This document shows, piece after piece, positions 51,059-59,319 of a DNA stretch of 64,000 nt; the stretch's first letter is position 1; the number at the start of each line of letters is the position of its first letter. Source of the stretch: GCA-003244245 sp963823755 (lineage in GTDB: Bacteria > Actinomycetota > Actinomycetes > Mycobacteriales > Pseudonocardiaceae). The notes beneath the pieces are model-generated. The model saw nothing but the letters and a program-made list of their open reading frames with translations, made no database searches and was not told the origin of the DNA. Location of the stretch: the NCBI GenBank assembly GCA_963823755.1, contig CAWGMP010000028.1, positions 124,001-188,000 on the forward strand, written 5' to 3'. Made by a program: the position numbers and the translations under genes.

Positions 51059-52042
51059 GTGACCGACGCCGGATCGGCGGCCCACGCGCAGCCCGAGGCT
51101 GTCACCGAGGGAATGGGCGCAGCGATCCAGGGCCGATCATTGCGCCAGATCGCCTGGCTGCGCCTGAAACGTGACAAGATCGCCCTGGCCGGTGGTGGCG
51201 TCGTCGCGGTCCTCATCCTGGTCGCGATCTTCGCGCCGTTGATCGTCGCGGTGCTCGGGCATCCGCCGCTGGAGTTCCATTACGAGAAAGTCGACCCCGA
51301 CCTGCAGGTGCCCGCCGGTCACTTCGGCGGTATCAGCTCGGATTTCCTCTTCGGAGCCGAACCGGTCAACGGTCGCGACGTGTTCAGCCGCATCGTCTAC
51401 GGCTCGCGGATCTCCCTGCTCGTCGCGTTCCTCGCGACGCTGCTCTCGGTGGTACTCGGCACCGTGATGGGTGTTGTCGCCGGGTACTTCGGGGGCTGGG
51501 TCGACGCCCTGATCAGCAGGACGATGGACGTCTTCCTGGCGTTCCCGCTGCTGCTGTTCGCGATCGCACTGGCCGGTGTGGTGCCGGACCGGGCGTTCGG
51601 CCTGCAGGGCGACACCTTGCGGATCGCGCTGATGGTATTCATCATCGGGTTCTTCAACTGGCCTTACATCGGTCGGATCGTCCGCGGGCAGGCGCTGTCG
51701 CTGCGCGAGCGCGAGTTCATCGACGCCGCGCGCAGTCTCGGCGCCCGCAACCCGCGGATCCTGTTCACCGAGATGCTGCCCAACCTGGTCGCGCCGATCC
51801 TCGTCTACTCGACGCTGCTGATCCCCAGCAACATCCTCTTCGAGGCGGCGCTGTCCTTCCTCGGGGTCGGCGTGCGGCCGCCGACCCCGACCTGGGGTGG
51901 GATGCTGTCCGAGGCCACGCACTGGTTCCAGATCGCGCCGAATTTCATGCTCTTCCCCGGGTTGGCGATCTTCATCACTGTGCTGGCGTTCAACCTGTTC
52001 GGCGATGGTCTGCGTGATGCGCTGGATCCGCGGTCGCGATGA
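51059..52042 (+). CDS. Di/oligopeptide ABC transporter permease, DppC-like
   Basis: The 327-residue inner-membrane permease has an N-terminal cytosolic tail (AAIQGRSLRQIAWLRLKRDK), six membrane helices and the EAA loop REREFIDAARSLGARNPRIL that contacts the ATPase. It pairs with the DppB-like permease. GTG 51056 is a possible start as well. The region 51034-51132, including the start, recurs at 57371-57485 as a relic of a second operon copy. Confidence 0.9.
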   Translation: MTDAGSAAHAQPEAVTEGMGAAIQGRSLRQIAWLRLKRDKIALAGGGVVAVLILVAIFAPLIVAVLGHPPLEFHYEKVDPDLQVPAGHFGGISSDFLFGAEPVNGRDVFSRIVYGSRISLLVAFLATLLSVVLGTVMGVVAGYFGGWVDALISRTMDVFLAFPLLLFAIALAGVVPDRAFGLQGDTLRIALMVFIIGFFNWPYIGRIVRGQALSLREREFIDAARSLGARNPRILFTEMLPNLVAPILVYSTLLIPSNILFEAALSFLGVGVRPPTPTWGGMLSEATHWFQIAPNFMLFPGLAIFITVLAFNLFGDGLRDALDPRSR

Positions 52043-52080
52043 GCTCCGGCCTGGAAGCCATGATGAAGGGTGACACGAGA

Positions 52081-53820
52081 ATGAGAACGAGTCGCCGAGC
52101 TGCGCTGGCCGCACTCAGCGCGGTCGCCGTGCTGGTAGTCGCCGCGTGTGGGGGACCGACGTCCGGCGGCGGCACCGCCGGTGGCGGTGCCGCCGGGGGA
52201 GTCAATCATCCCTCGGACGCCAAGGGCGGCACTGTGCGGTTCGCGAACTCCGGTGACTGGGACTCCCTCGACCCGGCCGACACGTACTACGCCTACTCCT
52301 TGAATTTCATCCGGAACTACGGGCGGCCACTGTTGATGTTCAAGTCGGCACCGGGGCGGCAGGGTGCAACGCTCGTGCCCGACCTCGCCGAGTCGCTGGG
52401 CCGCTCGAGCGACGGCGCCAAGACCTGGACCTACACCCTGCGCCGGGGCGTCAAGTTCGAGGACGGCACACCCGTCACCAGCAAGGACGTCAAGTACGCT
52501 GTCGAAAGGTCGCTGGACAAGGCGACCTTCCCCAACGGGCCGACGTACTTCAACGACGTCCTCGACCGGCAGGGCTACACCAGCCCGTACTCAGATCCCG
52601 ACCCGAACAAGCTCGGCCTGAAGGCGATCGAGACCCCGGACGACCAGACGATCGTCTTCCGGCTCAGCAAGGCGTTCAGCGATTTCGACTACCTTGCGCA
52701 GCTGCCGGTCACCATTCCGGTGCCGCGGGCGAAGGACACCGGGTCCAAGTACAAGGAGCACGTCGTCTCGACCGGCCCGTACATGTTCCAGACCAACGAA
52801 CTGGGCAAGGGTTTCACGATGGTCCGCAACCCCCACTGGGACCCGGCCACCGACCCGAACCGCCATCCGCTGCCCGACCGGATCACGGTCGCCCTGAACG
52901 TCAACGCCGACGACATCGACAACCGGCTCATCTCCGGTGATCTCGACGTCTCGATCGAGGGATCCGGTGTCGGACCGTCCGCCCAGGGCCGGATCCTCGC
53001 CGACCGGGGCCTGCGCGCGAACACCGACTCCGCGCTGGTCGCCCGGCTGTGGTACGCGGCGCTCAACTCCGACGTCGCGCCGCTGGACGACATCCACTGC
53101 CGCAAGGCAGTGCTGTACGCCGCTGACCGGACCGGTTACCAGCGTGCCTACGGCGGAGCGACAGGCGGTGAGATCGCCACGAACGTGCTGCCGCCGGTGA
53201 TCCCGGGTGCGCAGCGCTTCGACCTCTACCCCTCGCCGCATAACATGGGCGACACCGCCAAAGCCAAAGGCGAGCTCGCCCTGTGCGGCCGACCCAACGG
53301 CTTCACCACCGGTATCTCCTACCGCGCTGAGCGACCCAAGGAGAAGGCCGCCGCCGAGGCGCTGCAGCAGTCGCTGGCGCGGGCCGGGATCACGCTAGAG
53401 ATCAAGCCGTACCCGACGGCCGATTACCTGCGCCTATACGCAGGCAAGCCGGACTTCGCGAAGTCCAACGGTCTGGGCCTGATCGCCTACGGCTGGGGCG
53501 CGGACTGGCCCGACGGCTACGGGTTCCTCGCCCAGATCGTCGACAGCCGGGTCATCCGGGCCGGCGGAGGCAACACCAACCTGGGGGTCAAGGACGCGGC
53601 GATCGACCGGATGCTCGACCAGGCGTTGGTCACCACCGACACCGCGGCGCGAGAGCAGATCTGGGTCGGCATCGACCGGAAGGTGATGGAGGACGCGTTC
53701 GTCCTGCCCGGCGTCTGGACCAAGGGTTTGCTGTACCGGCCGCCGAACCTGACGAACGTGTTCATCACCGACGGGTTCCAGATGTACGACTATCCGGCGC
53801 TGGGCACCACACGGAAGTAG
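52081..53820 (+). CDS. Peptide ABC transporter substrate-binding lipoprotein
   Basis: The 579-residue family-5 (SBP_bac_5) protein has a twin-Arg-like start MRTSRRAALAALSAVAVLVV, a lipobox VVAACGG and a Gly-rich linker. The family signature is present as LAESLGRSSDGAKTWTYTLR-RGVKFEDGTPVTSKDVKYAV. It captures peptides or related solutes outside the cell. Start ATG 52081 is eight bases after AAGGGTG. Gene order permease-binding protein-permease-ATPase is a variant of the usual dpp order. Confidence 0.92.
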   Translation: MRTSRRAALAALSAVAVLVVAACGGPTSGGGTAGGGAAGGVNHPSDAKGGTVRFANSGDWDSLDPADTYYAYSLNFIRNYGRPLLMFKSAPGRQGATLVPDLAESLGRSSDGAKTWTYTLRRGVKFEDGTPVTSKDVKYAVERSLDKATFPNGPTYFNDVLDRQGYTSPYSDPDPNKLGLKAIETPDDQTIVFRLSKAFSDFDYLAQLPVTIPVPRAKDTGSKYKEHVVSTGPYMFQTNELGKGFTMVRNPHWDPATDPNRHPLPDRITVALNVNADDIDNRLISGDLDVSIEGSGVGPSAQGRILADRGLRANTDSALVARLWYAALNSDVAPLDDIHCRKAVLYAADRTGYQRAYGGATGGEIATNVLPPVIPGAQRFDLYPSPHNMGDTAKAKGELALCGRPNGFTTGISYRAERPKEKAAAEALQQSLARAGITLEIKPYPTADYLRLYAGKPDFAKSNGLGLIAYGWGADWPDGYGFLAQIVDSRVIRAGGGNTNLGVKDAAIDRMLDQALVTTDTAAREQIWVGIDRKVMEDAFVLPGVWTKGLLYRPPNLTNVFITDGFQMYDYPALGTTRK

Positions 53821-53829
53821 GTCCACAGG

Positions 53830-54843
53830 GTGGGCATCTACCTCGTTCGACGGATGGTCGCGGCGGTGTTCCTGCTGCTGATCGTCACCGCGGCGACGTT
53901 CGCGGTGTTCTTCCTGGTGCCCCGGCTGGCCGGGGCCACCCCGGAGGACCTCGCCTCGCGCTACGTCGGCCGGACCGCCTCGCCCGAGGTGATCCACCAG
54001 ATCGCGCAGAAGCTCGGGTTCACCGACCCGATCTGGGTTCAGTACGGCCGGTTCGTCACGGGCCTGGTCCTCGGCGCGGACTACAACACGGGCCCGACCA
54101 CGGTGCACTGCCCGGCGCCGTGCTTCGGGTACTCCTTCCTCACCCAGAACCCGGTGTTGCCCGACCTGATCAACCGGCTACCGGTGACGATGTCGCTCGC
54201 GGCCGGCGCGGCGTTGATCTGGGTGATCGTGGGCGTGTCCACCGGTGTGGTCTCCGCGCTGCGCCGGGGCAGTGTCTTCGACCGCGCCGCGATGGGCGTC
54301 GCCTTGGCCGGTGTCTCGCTGCCGATCTTCTTCACCGGGCTGCTGGCGCTGTCGATCTTCAGTTACGGGCTGGGGATCACGGCCCCGGGAGGCAGCTACG
54401 TTCCCCTGGAGGAGAACCCGCTGCGCTGGGCATACAGCCTGATCCTGCCGTGGGTCACGCTGGCGTTCCTCTACGCCGCCGGCTACGCGCGGCTGACCAG
54501 GGCGGGCATGCTCGACACGATGGGCGAGGACTTCATCCGGACCGCCCGCGCCAAGGGGCTGCCGGAGCGCACCGTGGTGCTCAAGCACGGGCTGCGCGCC
54601 GCGCTCACTCCGATCCTGACGATCTTCGGGCTGGACCTCGGGTTGCTCCTCGGTGGCGCGATCCTGACCGAGAGCACGTACTCGTTACCCGGTATCGGCA
54701 AGTACTCGGTGGACGCGGTGGTCAACAACGACCTGCCGAAGGTCCTCGGGGTGGTACTCCTCGGCAGCATCTTCATCATCGTGGCCAACCTCGTCGTCGA
54801 CCTGCTCTACGCCGTGGTCGACCCGCGGGTCCGGTACTCATGA
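53830..54843 (+). CDS. Di/oligopeptide ABC transporter permease, DppB-like
   Basis: The 337-residue permease has six helices, a conserved start GIYLVRRMVAAVFLLLIVTA and the EAA loop GEDFIRTARAKGLPERTVVL. A CPAPC pair in the first external loop (VHCPAPCFGYSF) is unusual and could form a disulfide. GTG start. The ATPase gene overlaps its stop by ATGA. Confidence 0.9.
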   Translation: MGIYLVRRMVAAVFLLLIVTAATFAVFFLVPRLAGATPEDLASRYVGRTASPEVIHQIAQKLGFTDPIWVQYGRFVTGLVLGADYNTGPTTVHCPAPCFGYSFLTQNPVLPDLINRLPVTMSLAAGAALIWVIVGVSTGVVSALRRGSVFDRAAMGVALAGVSLPIFFTGLLALSIFSYGLGITAPGGSYVPLEENPLRWAYSLILPWVTLAFLYAAGYARLTRAGMLDTMGEDFIRTARAKGLPERTVVLKHGLRAALTPILTIFGLDLGLLLGGAILTESTYSLPGIGKYSVDAVVNNDLPKVLGVVLLGSIFIIVANLVVDLLYAVVDPRVRYS

Positions 54844-55862
54844 GCCCGTTGCTCGACGTGCGTGATCTGCGGGTGCACTTCCCGACCGCCGACGGCGTGG
54901 TCAAAGCTGTGGACGGGCTGTCGCTGCAGCTCGACCACAGCCGCCGGCTGGGGATCGTCGGGGAGTCGGGCTCGGGCAAGAGCGTGACCGGGTTGTCGAT
55001 CATGGGCCTGCACCAGCCGGGCACCGCGCGGATCTCCGGCGAGATCTGGCTCGATGGCCGGGAGCTGGTCTCGGCCGATGCCGAGCAGGTTCGCAGACTG
55101 CGTGGCCGGAGCATGGCGATGATCTTCCAGGATCCGCTGTCCGCCTTGCATCCCTATTACCCGGTAGGGCACCAGATCATCGAGGCGTACCGGCTGCACC
55201 ACGACGTCAGCAAGCAGGTCGCGCGCCATCGAGCTGTGGACTTACTCGACCGGGTCGGTATCCCGCAGGCGCGCTCGCGGGTCGATGACTACCCGCACCA
55301 GTTCTCCGGCGGCATGCGGCAGCGCGCGATGATCGCGATGGCGCTGTCGTGTAACCCCCAGCTGCTCATCGCCGACGAGCCGACGACAGCGCTCGACGTC
55401 ACGGTGCAGGCCCAGATCCTCGGCCTGATCCGCGAGCTGCAGGCCGAGTTCGACTCCGCAGTGTTGATCATCACCCATGATCTGGGTGTGGTCGCCGAGC
55501 TCGCCGACGACATCCTGGTGATGTATGCGGGACGTGCCGTCGAGTACGGGCCGGCGAGTGAGGTGTTCTCCTCGCCCCAGCACCCCTACACGTGGGGCCT
55601 GCTCGGCTCGATGCCGCGATGGGACCGTGAGCGTTCGGAGCGGCTGGCACCGATCCCGGGCAGCCCACCGAGCTTGATCAACGTTCCTTCTGGTTGCCCC
55701 TTCCACCCGCGCTGCCGCTACGTCGAGTTGACCGGGGGCCAGTCGAGCGCTAGCCGTCCCGAGCTGCGGGCGGCGGGGACTTCGGGGCACCTGGTCGCCT
55801 GCCACCTCTCCGACGAGCGCCGGCAGCACATCCTTGACGACGAGATCCGGCCGAAGCTGTGA
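54840..55862 (+). CDS. Di/oligopeptide ABC transporter ATPase, DppD-like
   Basis: The 340-residue ATPase has Walker A GESGSGKS, Q loop FQDPLSALHP, signature FSGGMRQRAMIAMAL, Walker B LLIADEPTTALD and switch His in ITHDLG. The C-terminal oligopeptide/dipeptide motif (PSGCPFHPRC) binds an Fe-S cluster in related proteins. Its last 380 bp recur at 57486-57870 with clear divergence. The usual partner ATPase lies 2 kb downstream, after the duplication. Confidence 0.93.
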   Translation: MSPLLDVRDLRVHFPTADGVVKAVDGLSLQLDHSRRLGIVGESGSGKSVTGLSIMGLHQPGTARISGEIWLDGRELVSADAEQVRRLRGRSMAMIFQDPLSALHPYYPVGHQIIEAYRLHHDVSKQVARHRAVDLLDRVGIPQARSRVDDYPHQFSGGMRQRAMIAMALSCNPQLLIADEPTTALDVTVQAQILGLIRELQAEFDSAVLIITHDLGVVAELADDILVMYAGRAVEYGPASEVFSSPQHPYTWGLLGSMPRWDRERSERLAPIPGSPPSLINVPSGCPFHPRCRYVELTGGQSSASRPELRAAGTSGHLVACHLSDERRQHILDDEIRPKL

Positions 55863-56040
55863 CCGGGGCGGGCGAGCAGAGTCTGTGCGGCCTGCTGGTG
55901 GCCGGGGTGGATGTCGTCTGCGTTATGGGTGATCACGATCTCGGGGCGCAGTTCGGTGAGTAGGCCGCGCAGCGCATCCGCGATGAGCTCGTCAAGCAGC
56001 CACAGCGACGTGCCGAGGACCTCGGCGGCGCAGACCGGTG
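55863..56040 (-). pseudogene. PIG-L deacetylase-like fragment
   Basis: The minus strand reads LWLLDELIADALRGLLTELR, then PEIVITHNADDIHPGHQQAA-QTLL. This resembles the 'RPDVVLTHNP.D.HPDH' part of PIG-L/LmbE-type zinc deacetylases. Both ends are missing, and it abuts the DppD-like stop. Confidence 0.45.
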
Positions 56041-56201
56041 GATTTAGCTCACGAGCTGGTGTGCTCGCTGGTAGGACACGTCCAGCAGCTACCCGATGTC
56101 TCGCAGTGGCATGCCGGCGTTCGATGGCGCGCTGCGCTCGTATTGCGTGCGTGAGAGGCTGGCCCCGGCTGCCCTGATCATTACATCCCGAACCGAACCG
56201 G
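56041..56201 (-). pseudogene. HTH-protein tail, relic
   Basis: RDIG-stop-LLDVSYQRAHQLVS-stop, read on the minus strand, looks like the end of a small HTH protein ('IGELLGVSRQRAHQLV'). An in-frame TAG marks it as dead. Confidence 0.4.
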
Positions 56202-56447
56202 TCAGCCCCACCACTGTACGAGCAGCAGGTGTACCTCCCGCTGCTCTTCCAAGATCAGGTAAACGACCTGACCGGGCCCGAAGGCCCAGCGTCGGACAGG
56301 CGCGTCCGGATTGGCCACGTGCTGGGGCCGCCCGTTCCACGGTGTCAACTGAAGTACCTCGAGCACCTCGACGTAGCCGACCAGCGCCTCGGCGGGCAAC
56401 GCGGCCACCTGCTCCGACACCGCGATGTCGGGAACGATGCGATACAC
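56202..56447 (-). CDS. RelE-like toxin candidate
   Basis: The 81-residue protein (GTG start) reads VALPAEALVGYVEVLEVLQL, TPWNGRPQHVANPD and VVYLILEEQREVHLLLVQWW-G. This is a small beta-sheet protein of the RelE/ParE-like type seen downstream of DUF6247 genes. RelE toxins cleave ribosome-bound mRNA; the C-terminal catalytic residues here are not certain. Its GTG follows directly on the TAG of the upstream gene, so the two are coupled. A truncated homologue lies at 9262. Confidence 0.65.
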   Translation of the reverse strand: MYRIVPDIAVSEQVAALPAEALVGYVEVLEVLQLTPWNGRPQHVANPDAPVRRWAFGPGQVVYLILEEQREVHLLLVQWWG

Positions 56448-56777
56448 CTACCGGATCAGCCGCTGCCGGATCAACGCCTGCATGTCCTCGAACGGCACCG
56501 CGTCCGGGTTGCGGCCGGTGCGTATGATCTGCTCGGCCTTGCCCAACATCCGGTAGTACGACCCGGGATCGCGCATCTCCAGGTACGCGGTATGCCGCCA
56601 CTTGTCCAGCAGGTCGTGCACCCCGGCGAGGTCCTTGGACTGCTTCGCGCGCTCCAGCACGATCTCCCACTCACTGTCGAACTCGGCAGCCAGCGCCGAC
56701 GTCAGACAGACGCGGATGGCTTGCGGGTCCGGTGACGGTGGCGCGGGGTCCGGCAACGGCGCGGCAGGAGAAGCCAT
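56448..56777 (-). CDS. DUF6247-family protein, antitoxin candidate
   Basis: The 109-residue protein has a Pro/Ala-rich start (ASPAAPLPDPAPPSPDPQAI), then RVCLTSALAAEFDSEWEIVL-ERAKQSKDLAGVHDLLDKW, RHTAYLEMRDPGSYYRMLGK and NPDAVPFEDMQALIRQRL, which is the DUF6247 pattern. In actinomycetes this family is regularly followed by a RelE-like gene, as here with no gap. An antitoxin role is inferred from this pairing. Confidence 0.75.
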   Translation of the reverse strand: MASPAAPLPDPAPPSPDPQAIRVCLTSALAAEFDSEWEIVLERAKQSKDLAGVHDLLDKWRHTAYLEMRDPGSYYRMLGKAEQIIRTGRNPDAVPFEDMQALIRQRLIR

Positions 56778-57019
56778 GCGCTTACCCTAGCCGCCCGGCC
56801 CGACACCTACGCCCGATTCGACCGGCGTGCCCTACCCGGGAAATTGAGGCACATGCCTTCAGCGGGCAGGCAGCTTGGTGACCAGCAGCAGCCGCGCCGT
56901 CGAGATGAAGTAGTGGGTGCGGTCATCCGCCAGCGGGAAGCCCCGCAAGGGGGCGTCCATTCTCCCCGATGCCCCCACGCAGGCACACCCCGGTGACTCA
57001 CGCTGCCGCGAGGGACACC
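56778..57019. other. Gap with no gene recognised
   Basis: Between the DUF6247 gene and the HTH pseudogene. Frames show no family features. Confidence 0.4.
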
Positions 57020-57289
57020 GACCACACGCGCACGATCGGCCGGCACATCCGGCGGAATCCGCCATGCCCGGGACAAGTCGCTGCGGTCATCGCCGGGCTG
57101 GCCGGGATGAACAAATCCACCCTGCACCGCATCGCGCACGGATAACGCGATGTAACCCTGTCCGAGATCGTGGCACTGGCCAACGCACTGAAGATCGACC
57201 CCTCGACGCTGATCAGACTGCCAATCCTGGCACCGACCAACGGACCCACCGACACCGCGACGAGAGCGGCTCAGGCCCTCATCCCGTGA
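57020..57289 (+). pseudogene. XRE-family regulator, internal stop
   Basis: AVIAGLAGMNKSTLHRIAHG, then TAA at 57143-57145, then in the same frame RDVTLSEIVALANALKIDPS-TLIRLPILAPTNG and a stop at 57287. This is an HTH of the actinobacterial XRE type with one nonsense codon. The N-terminal part before 57080 is uncertain. Confidence 0.65.
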
Positions 57290-57370
57290 AGCTGGATGAG
57301 GCCGAGGTTGTCGACCGGTGTGTTTACCCTTAAGCGGAGCGCCGTGCTTCTACGATGTCCGAGACATCCG

Positions 57371-57870
57371 CGCGGACACGAAACAGGGGTACGTGGTGAC
57401 CAACGAGCCGCCTGGGGGCTCCGGCTCGCCAGCCCAGGCGCGACCCGAAGCTGTCCCCGAGGGAATGCGCACGGTGATCCGGTGGTGATGATCATTACCC
57501 ATCCGAGCTCGCCGACGACATCCTGGTGATGTACGCGGGACGAGCCGTCGAGTACGGGCCAGCCGGTGAGGTGTTCTCCTCCCCCCAGCACCCCTACACG
57601 TGGGGGCTGCTCGGCTCGGTGCCGCGATGGGACCGGCAGCGTTCGCAGCGGCTGGCACCGATCCCGGGCAGCCCGCCGAGCCTGCTCAGCGTCCCGTCTG
57701 GTTGCCCGTTTCACCCGCGCTGTCCCTACGCCCGGCCGACCGGAGGGCAGGCGAGCACCAGCCGGCCCGAGCTGCGGCCGGTGCGGTCGGCGGGGCACCT
57801 GGTCGCCTGCCACCTCTCCGACGAGCGCCGGGCGCGCATCCTCGACGACGAGATCCGGCCGAAGCTGTGA
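57371..57870 (+). pseudogene. Collapsed second copy of the dpp operon (dppC start joined to dppD end)
   Basis: 57371-57485 matches the leader and first ~25 codons of the DppC-like gene (51034-51132). From 57486 it matches the last ~125 codons of the DppD-like gene (55464-55862), with a further 16-bp gap after ATTACCCAT. Identity is high but clearly not complete, so the copies diverged or came from a related strain. Everything between dppC and the end of dppD has been deleted. The frame from 57526 is open for 114 codons but has no ATPase motifs. The intact DppF-like gene overlaps its stop by GTGA. Confidence 0.85.
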
Positions 57871-58850
57871 CCGGGACGGCACTGCTGAGCGTGTCCGGGC
57901 TGCGCAAGCACTTCCCGGTCCGGCGGGGCCCGCTGCAGCGCACGGTCGGAGCCGTGCAGGCGGTCGACGGGCTGGACTTCGAGGTGCGCCGCGGCGAGAC
58001 GCTGTCGCTGGTGGGCGAGTCGGGCTGCGGCAAGACGACCACCGGGCGGCTACTCACCCGGCTGCTGGAGCCGACCGCCGGATCGATCGTCTTTGACGGG
58101 CGTGACATCACCCACCTGCCCGCACGCCGGATGCGCCCGCTGCGCCGGGACATCCAGATGATCTTCCAGGATCCGTACTCGTCGCTGAACCCCCGCCACA
58201 CCGTCGGCACCATCGTCGGTGCCCCGTTCCGGATCCAGGGCGTGGACCCGCCCGGCGGGGTGCGATCGGCGGTGCAGGAGCTGCTGAAGCGCGTCGGGCT
58301 GAACCCCGAGCACTACAACCGATACCCCCACGAGTTCTCCGGCGGCCAACGCCAGCGCATCGGCATCGCCCGCACGCTGGCGCTGCGCCCGAAACTGATC
58401 GTGGCCGACGAGCCCGTCTCGGCACTGGACGTCTCGATCCAGGCCCAGGTGATCAACCTGCTGGAGGACCTGCAAGACGAGCTGGACCTGACCTACCTGC
58501 TCATCGCCCACGACCTGTCAGTAGTACGGCACGTGTCCGACCGCGTCGCCGTGATGTACCTCGGCAAGATCGTCGAACTCGGTGACCGCAACGCCGTGTA
58601 CACCCAACCCCTGCACCCCTACACCGTGGCCATGCTCTCCGCAGTGCCGGTACCCGACCCGACCCGACGCAACCGGAGAATCCTGCTCACCGGCGACGTA
58701 CCCAGCCCCCTGAACCCACCGCCGGCCTGCCGATTCCACACCCGCTGCTGGAAAGCCCAAGACATCTGCCGCATCCAGGAACCACCGCTGGCCGAGTTAG
58801 CGCCCGGACACCACGTCGCCTGCCACTTCCCCGAGAACACACCCGCCTGA
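57867..58850 (+). CDS. Di/oligopeptide ABC transporter ATPase, DppF-like
   Basis: The 327-residue second ATPase of the importer has Walker A GESGCGKTTTG, FQDPYSSLNPRHTVG, signature FSGGQRQRIGIARTLAL, Walker B LIVADEPVSALD, AHDLSVVRHVSDRVAVMYLG and the C-terminal ACRFHTRCWKAQDIC cysteine motif. It would pair with the DppD-like ATPase at 54840. GTG 57867 overlaps the end of the dppD relic, the same junction an intact operon would have. Expression now depends on a promoter between 55.9 and 57.5 kb or on read-through. Confidence 0.92.
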   Translation: MTGTALLSVSGLRKHFPVRRGPLQRTVGAVQAVDGLDFEVRRGETLSLVGESGCGKTTTGRLLTRLLEPTAGSIVFDGRDITHLPARRMRPLRRDIQMIFQDPYSSLNPRHTVGTIVGAPFRIQGVDPPGGVRSAVQELLKRVGLNPEHYNRYPHEFSGGQRQRIGIARTLALRPKLIVADEPVSALDVSIQAQVINLLEDLQDELDLTYLLIAHDLSVVRHVSDRVAVMYLGKIVELGDRNAVYTQPLHPYTVAMLSAVPVPDPTRRNRRILLTGDVPSPLNPPPACRFHTRCWKAQDICRIQEPPLAELAPGHHVACHFPENTPA

Positions 58851-59251
58851 CCGACGCACCAGCCGAATAGCCATGCCCGCGGACTCGCTGCAGCGGCGAC
58901 CAGGCCCGGAAACGTGGCTGTGGACATTCCTCAATGCCGCCACACTGGCCGGCGATCAGGTGGTCTGCCTCACCTCCGAGATCTCTGAGGTGCAAGCACG
59001 ATACCGCCAGCAGATTGCCGCCCGGAAAAGTACCCAGGGCGTCCGGAATGCATCGCCTACTGACTCGGCGACAAGCCTTCTCTTGTAGTGGCCAGCGTGC
59101 CACATCCGCTGGCCAAAGCTGAAGACAATAATGCCGGAAATCCACCCATCTATGCACTTACAAGAGGGAGTAGCGTAATTACACGCTGTAGCCACCCAGG
59201 TGCCATGAGCTACCATGAGAGCGCGGCCTCGCATGGACGTTAGGAGACACT
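58851..59251. other. Upstream region of the MazG-like operon
   Basis: No gene supported (a frame from 58873 has no site or family features). TAGGAGA at 59241-59247 is the ribosome site of the split MazG-like gene. Confidence 0.5.
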
Positions 59252-59319
59252 GTGAAATTTTCGGAGTACCAGCGAGCGGCACGAGACACAAGTCAGCTCC
59301 GGCTAGGTGGGCCACAAGG
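59252..59319 (+). pseudogene. MazG-like gene, 5' piece split off by an IS
   Basis: From GTG 59252 (AGGAGA just before it) the frame reads VKFSEYQRAARDTSQLRLGG-PQ and enters the IS at 59320. It continues at 61287 with GAIAPMLGLASETG. Joined with one copy of the 10-bp duplication, the gene is 963 nt, 320 residues, in frame. Confidence 0.9.
59310..59319. repeat. Target-site duplication of the DruA-ISAs1 element, left copy
   Basis: GGCCACAAGG, identical to 61277-61286. Confidence 0.9.

Noticed and set aside
57526..57870. A functional short ABC ATPase before the DppF-like gene
   Set aside because: It contains only the C-terminal 114 residues of DppD and lacks every nucleotide-binding motif.
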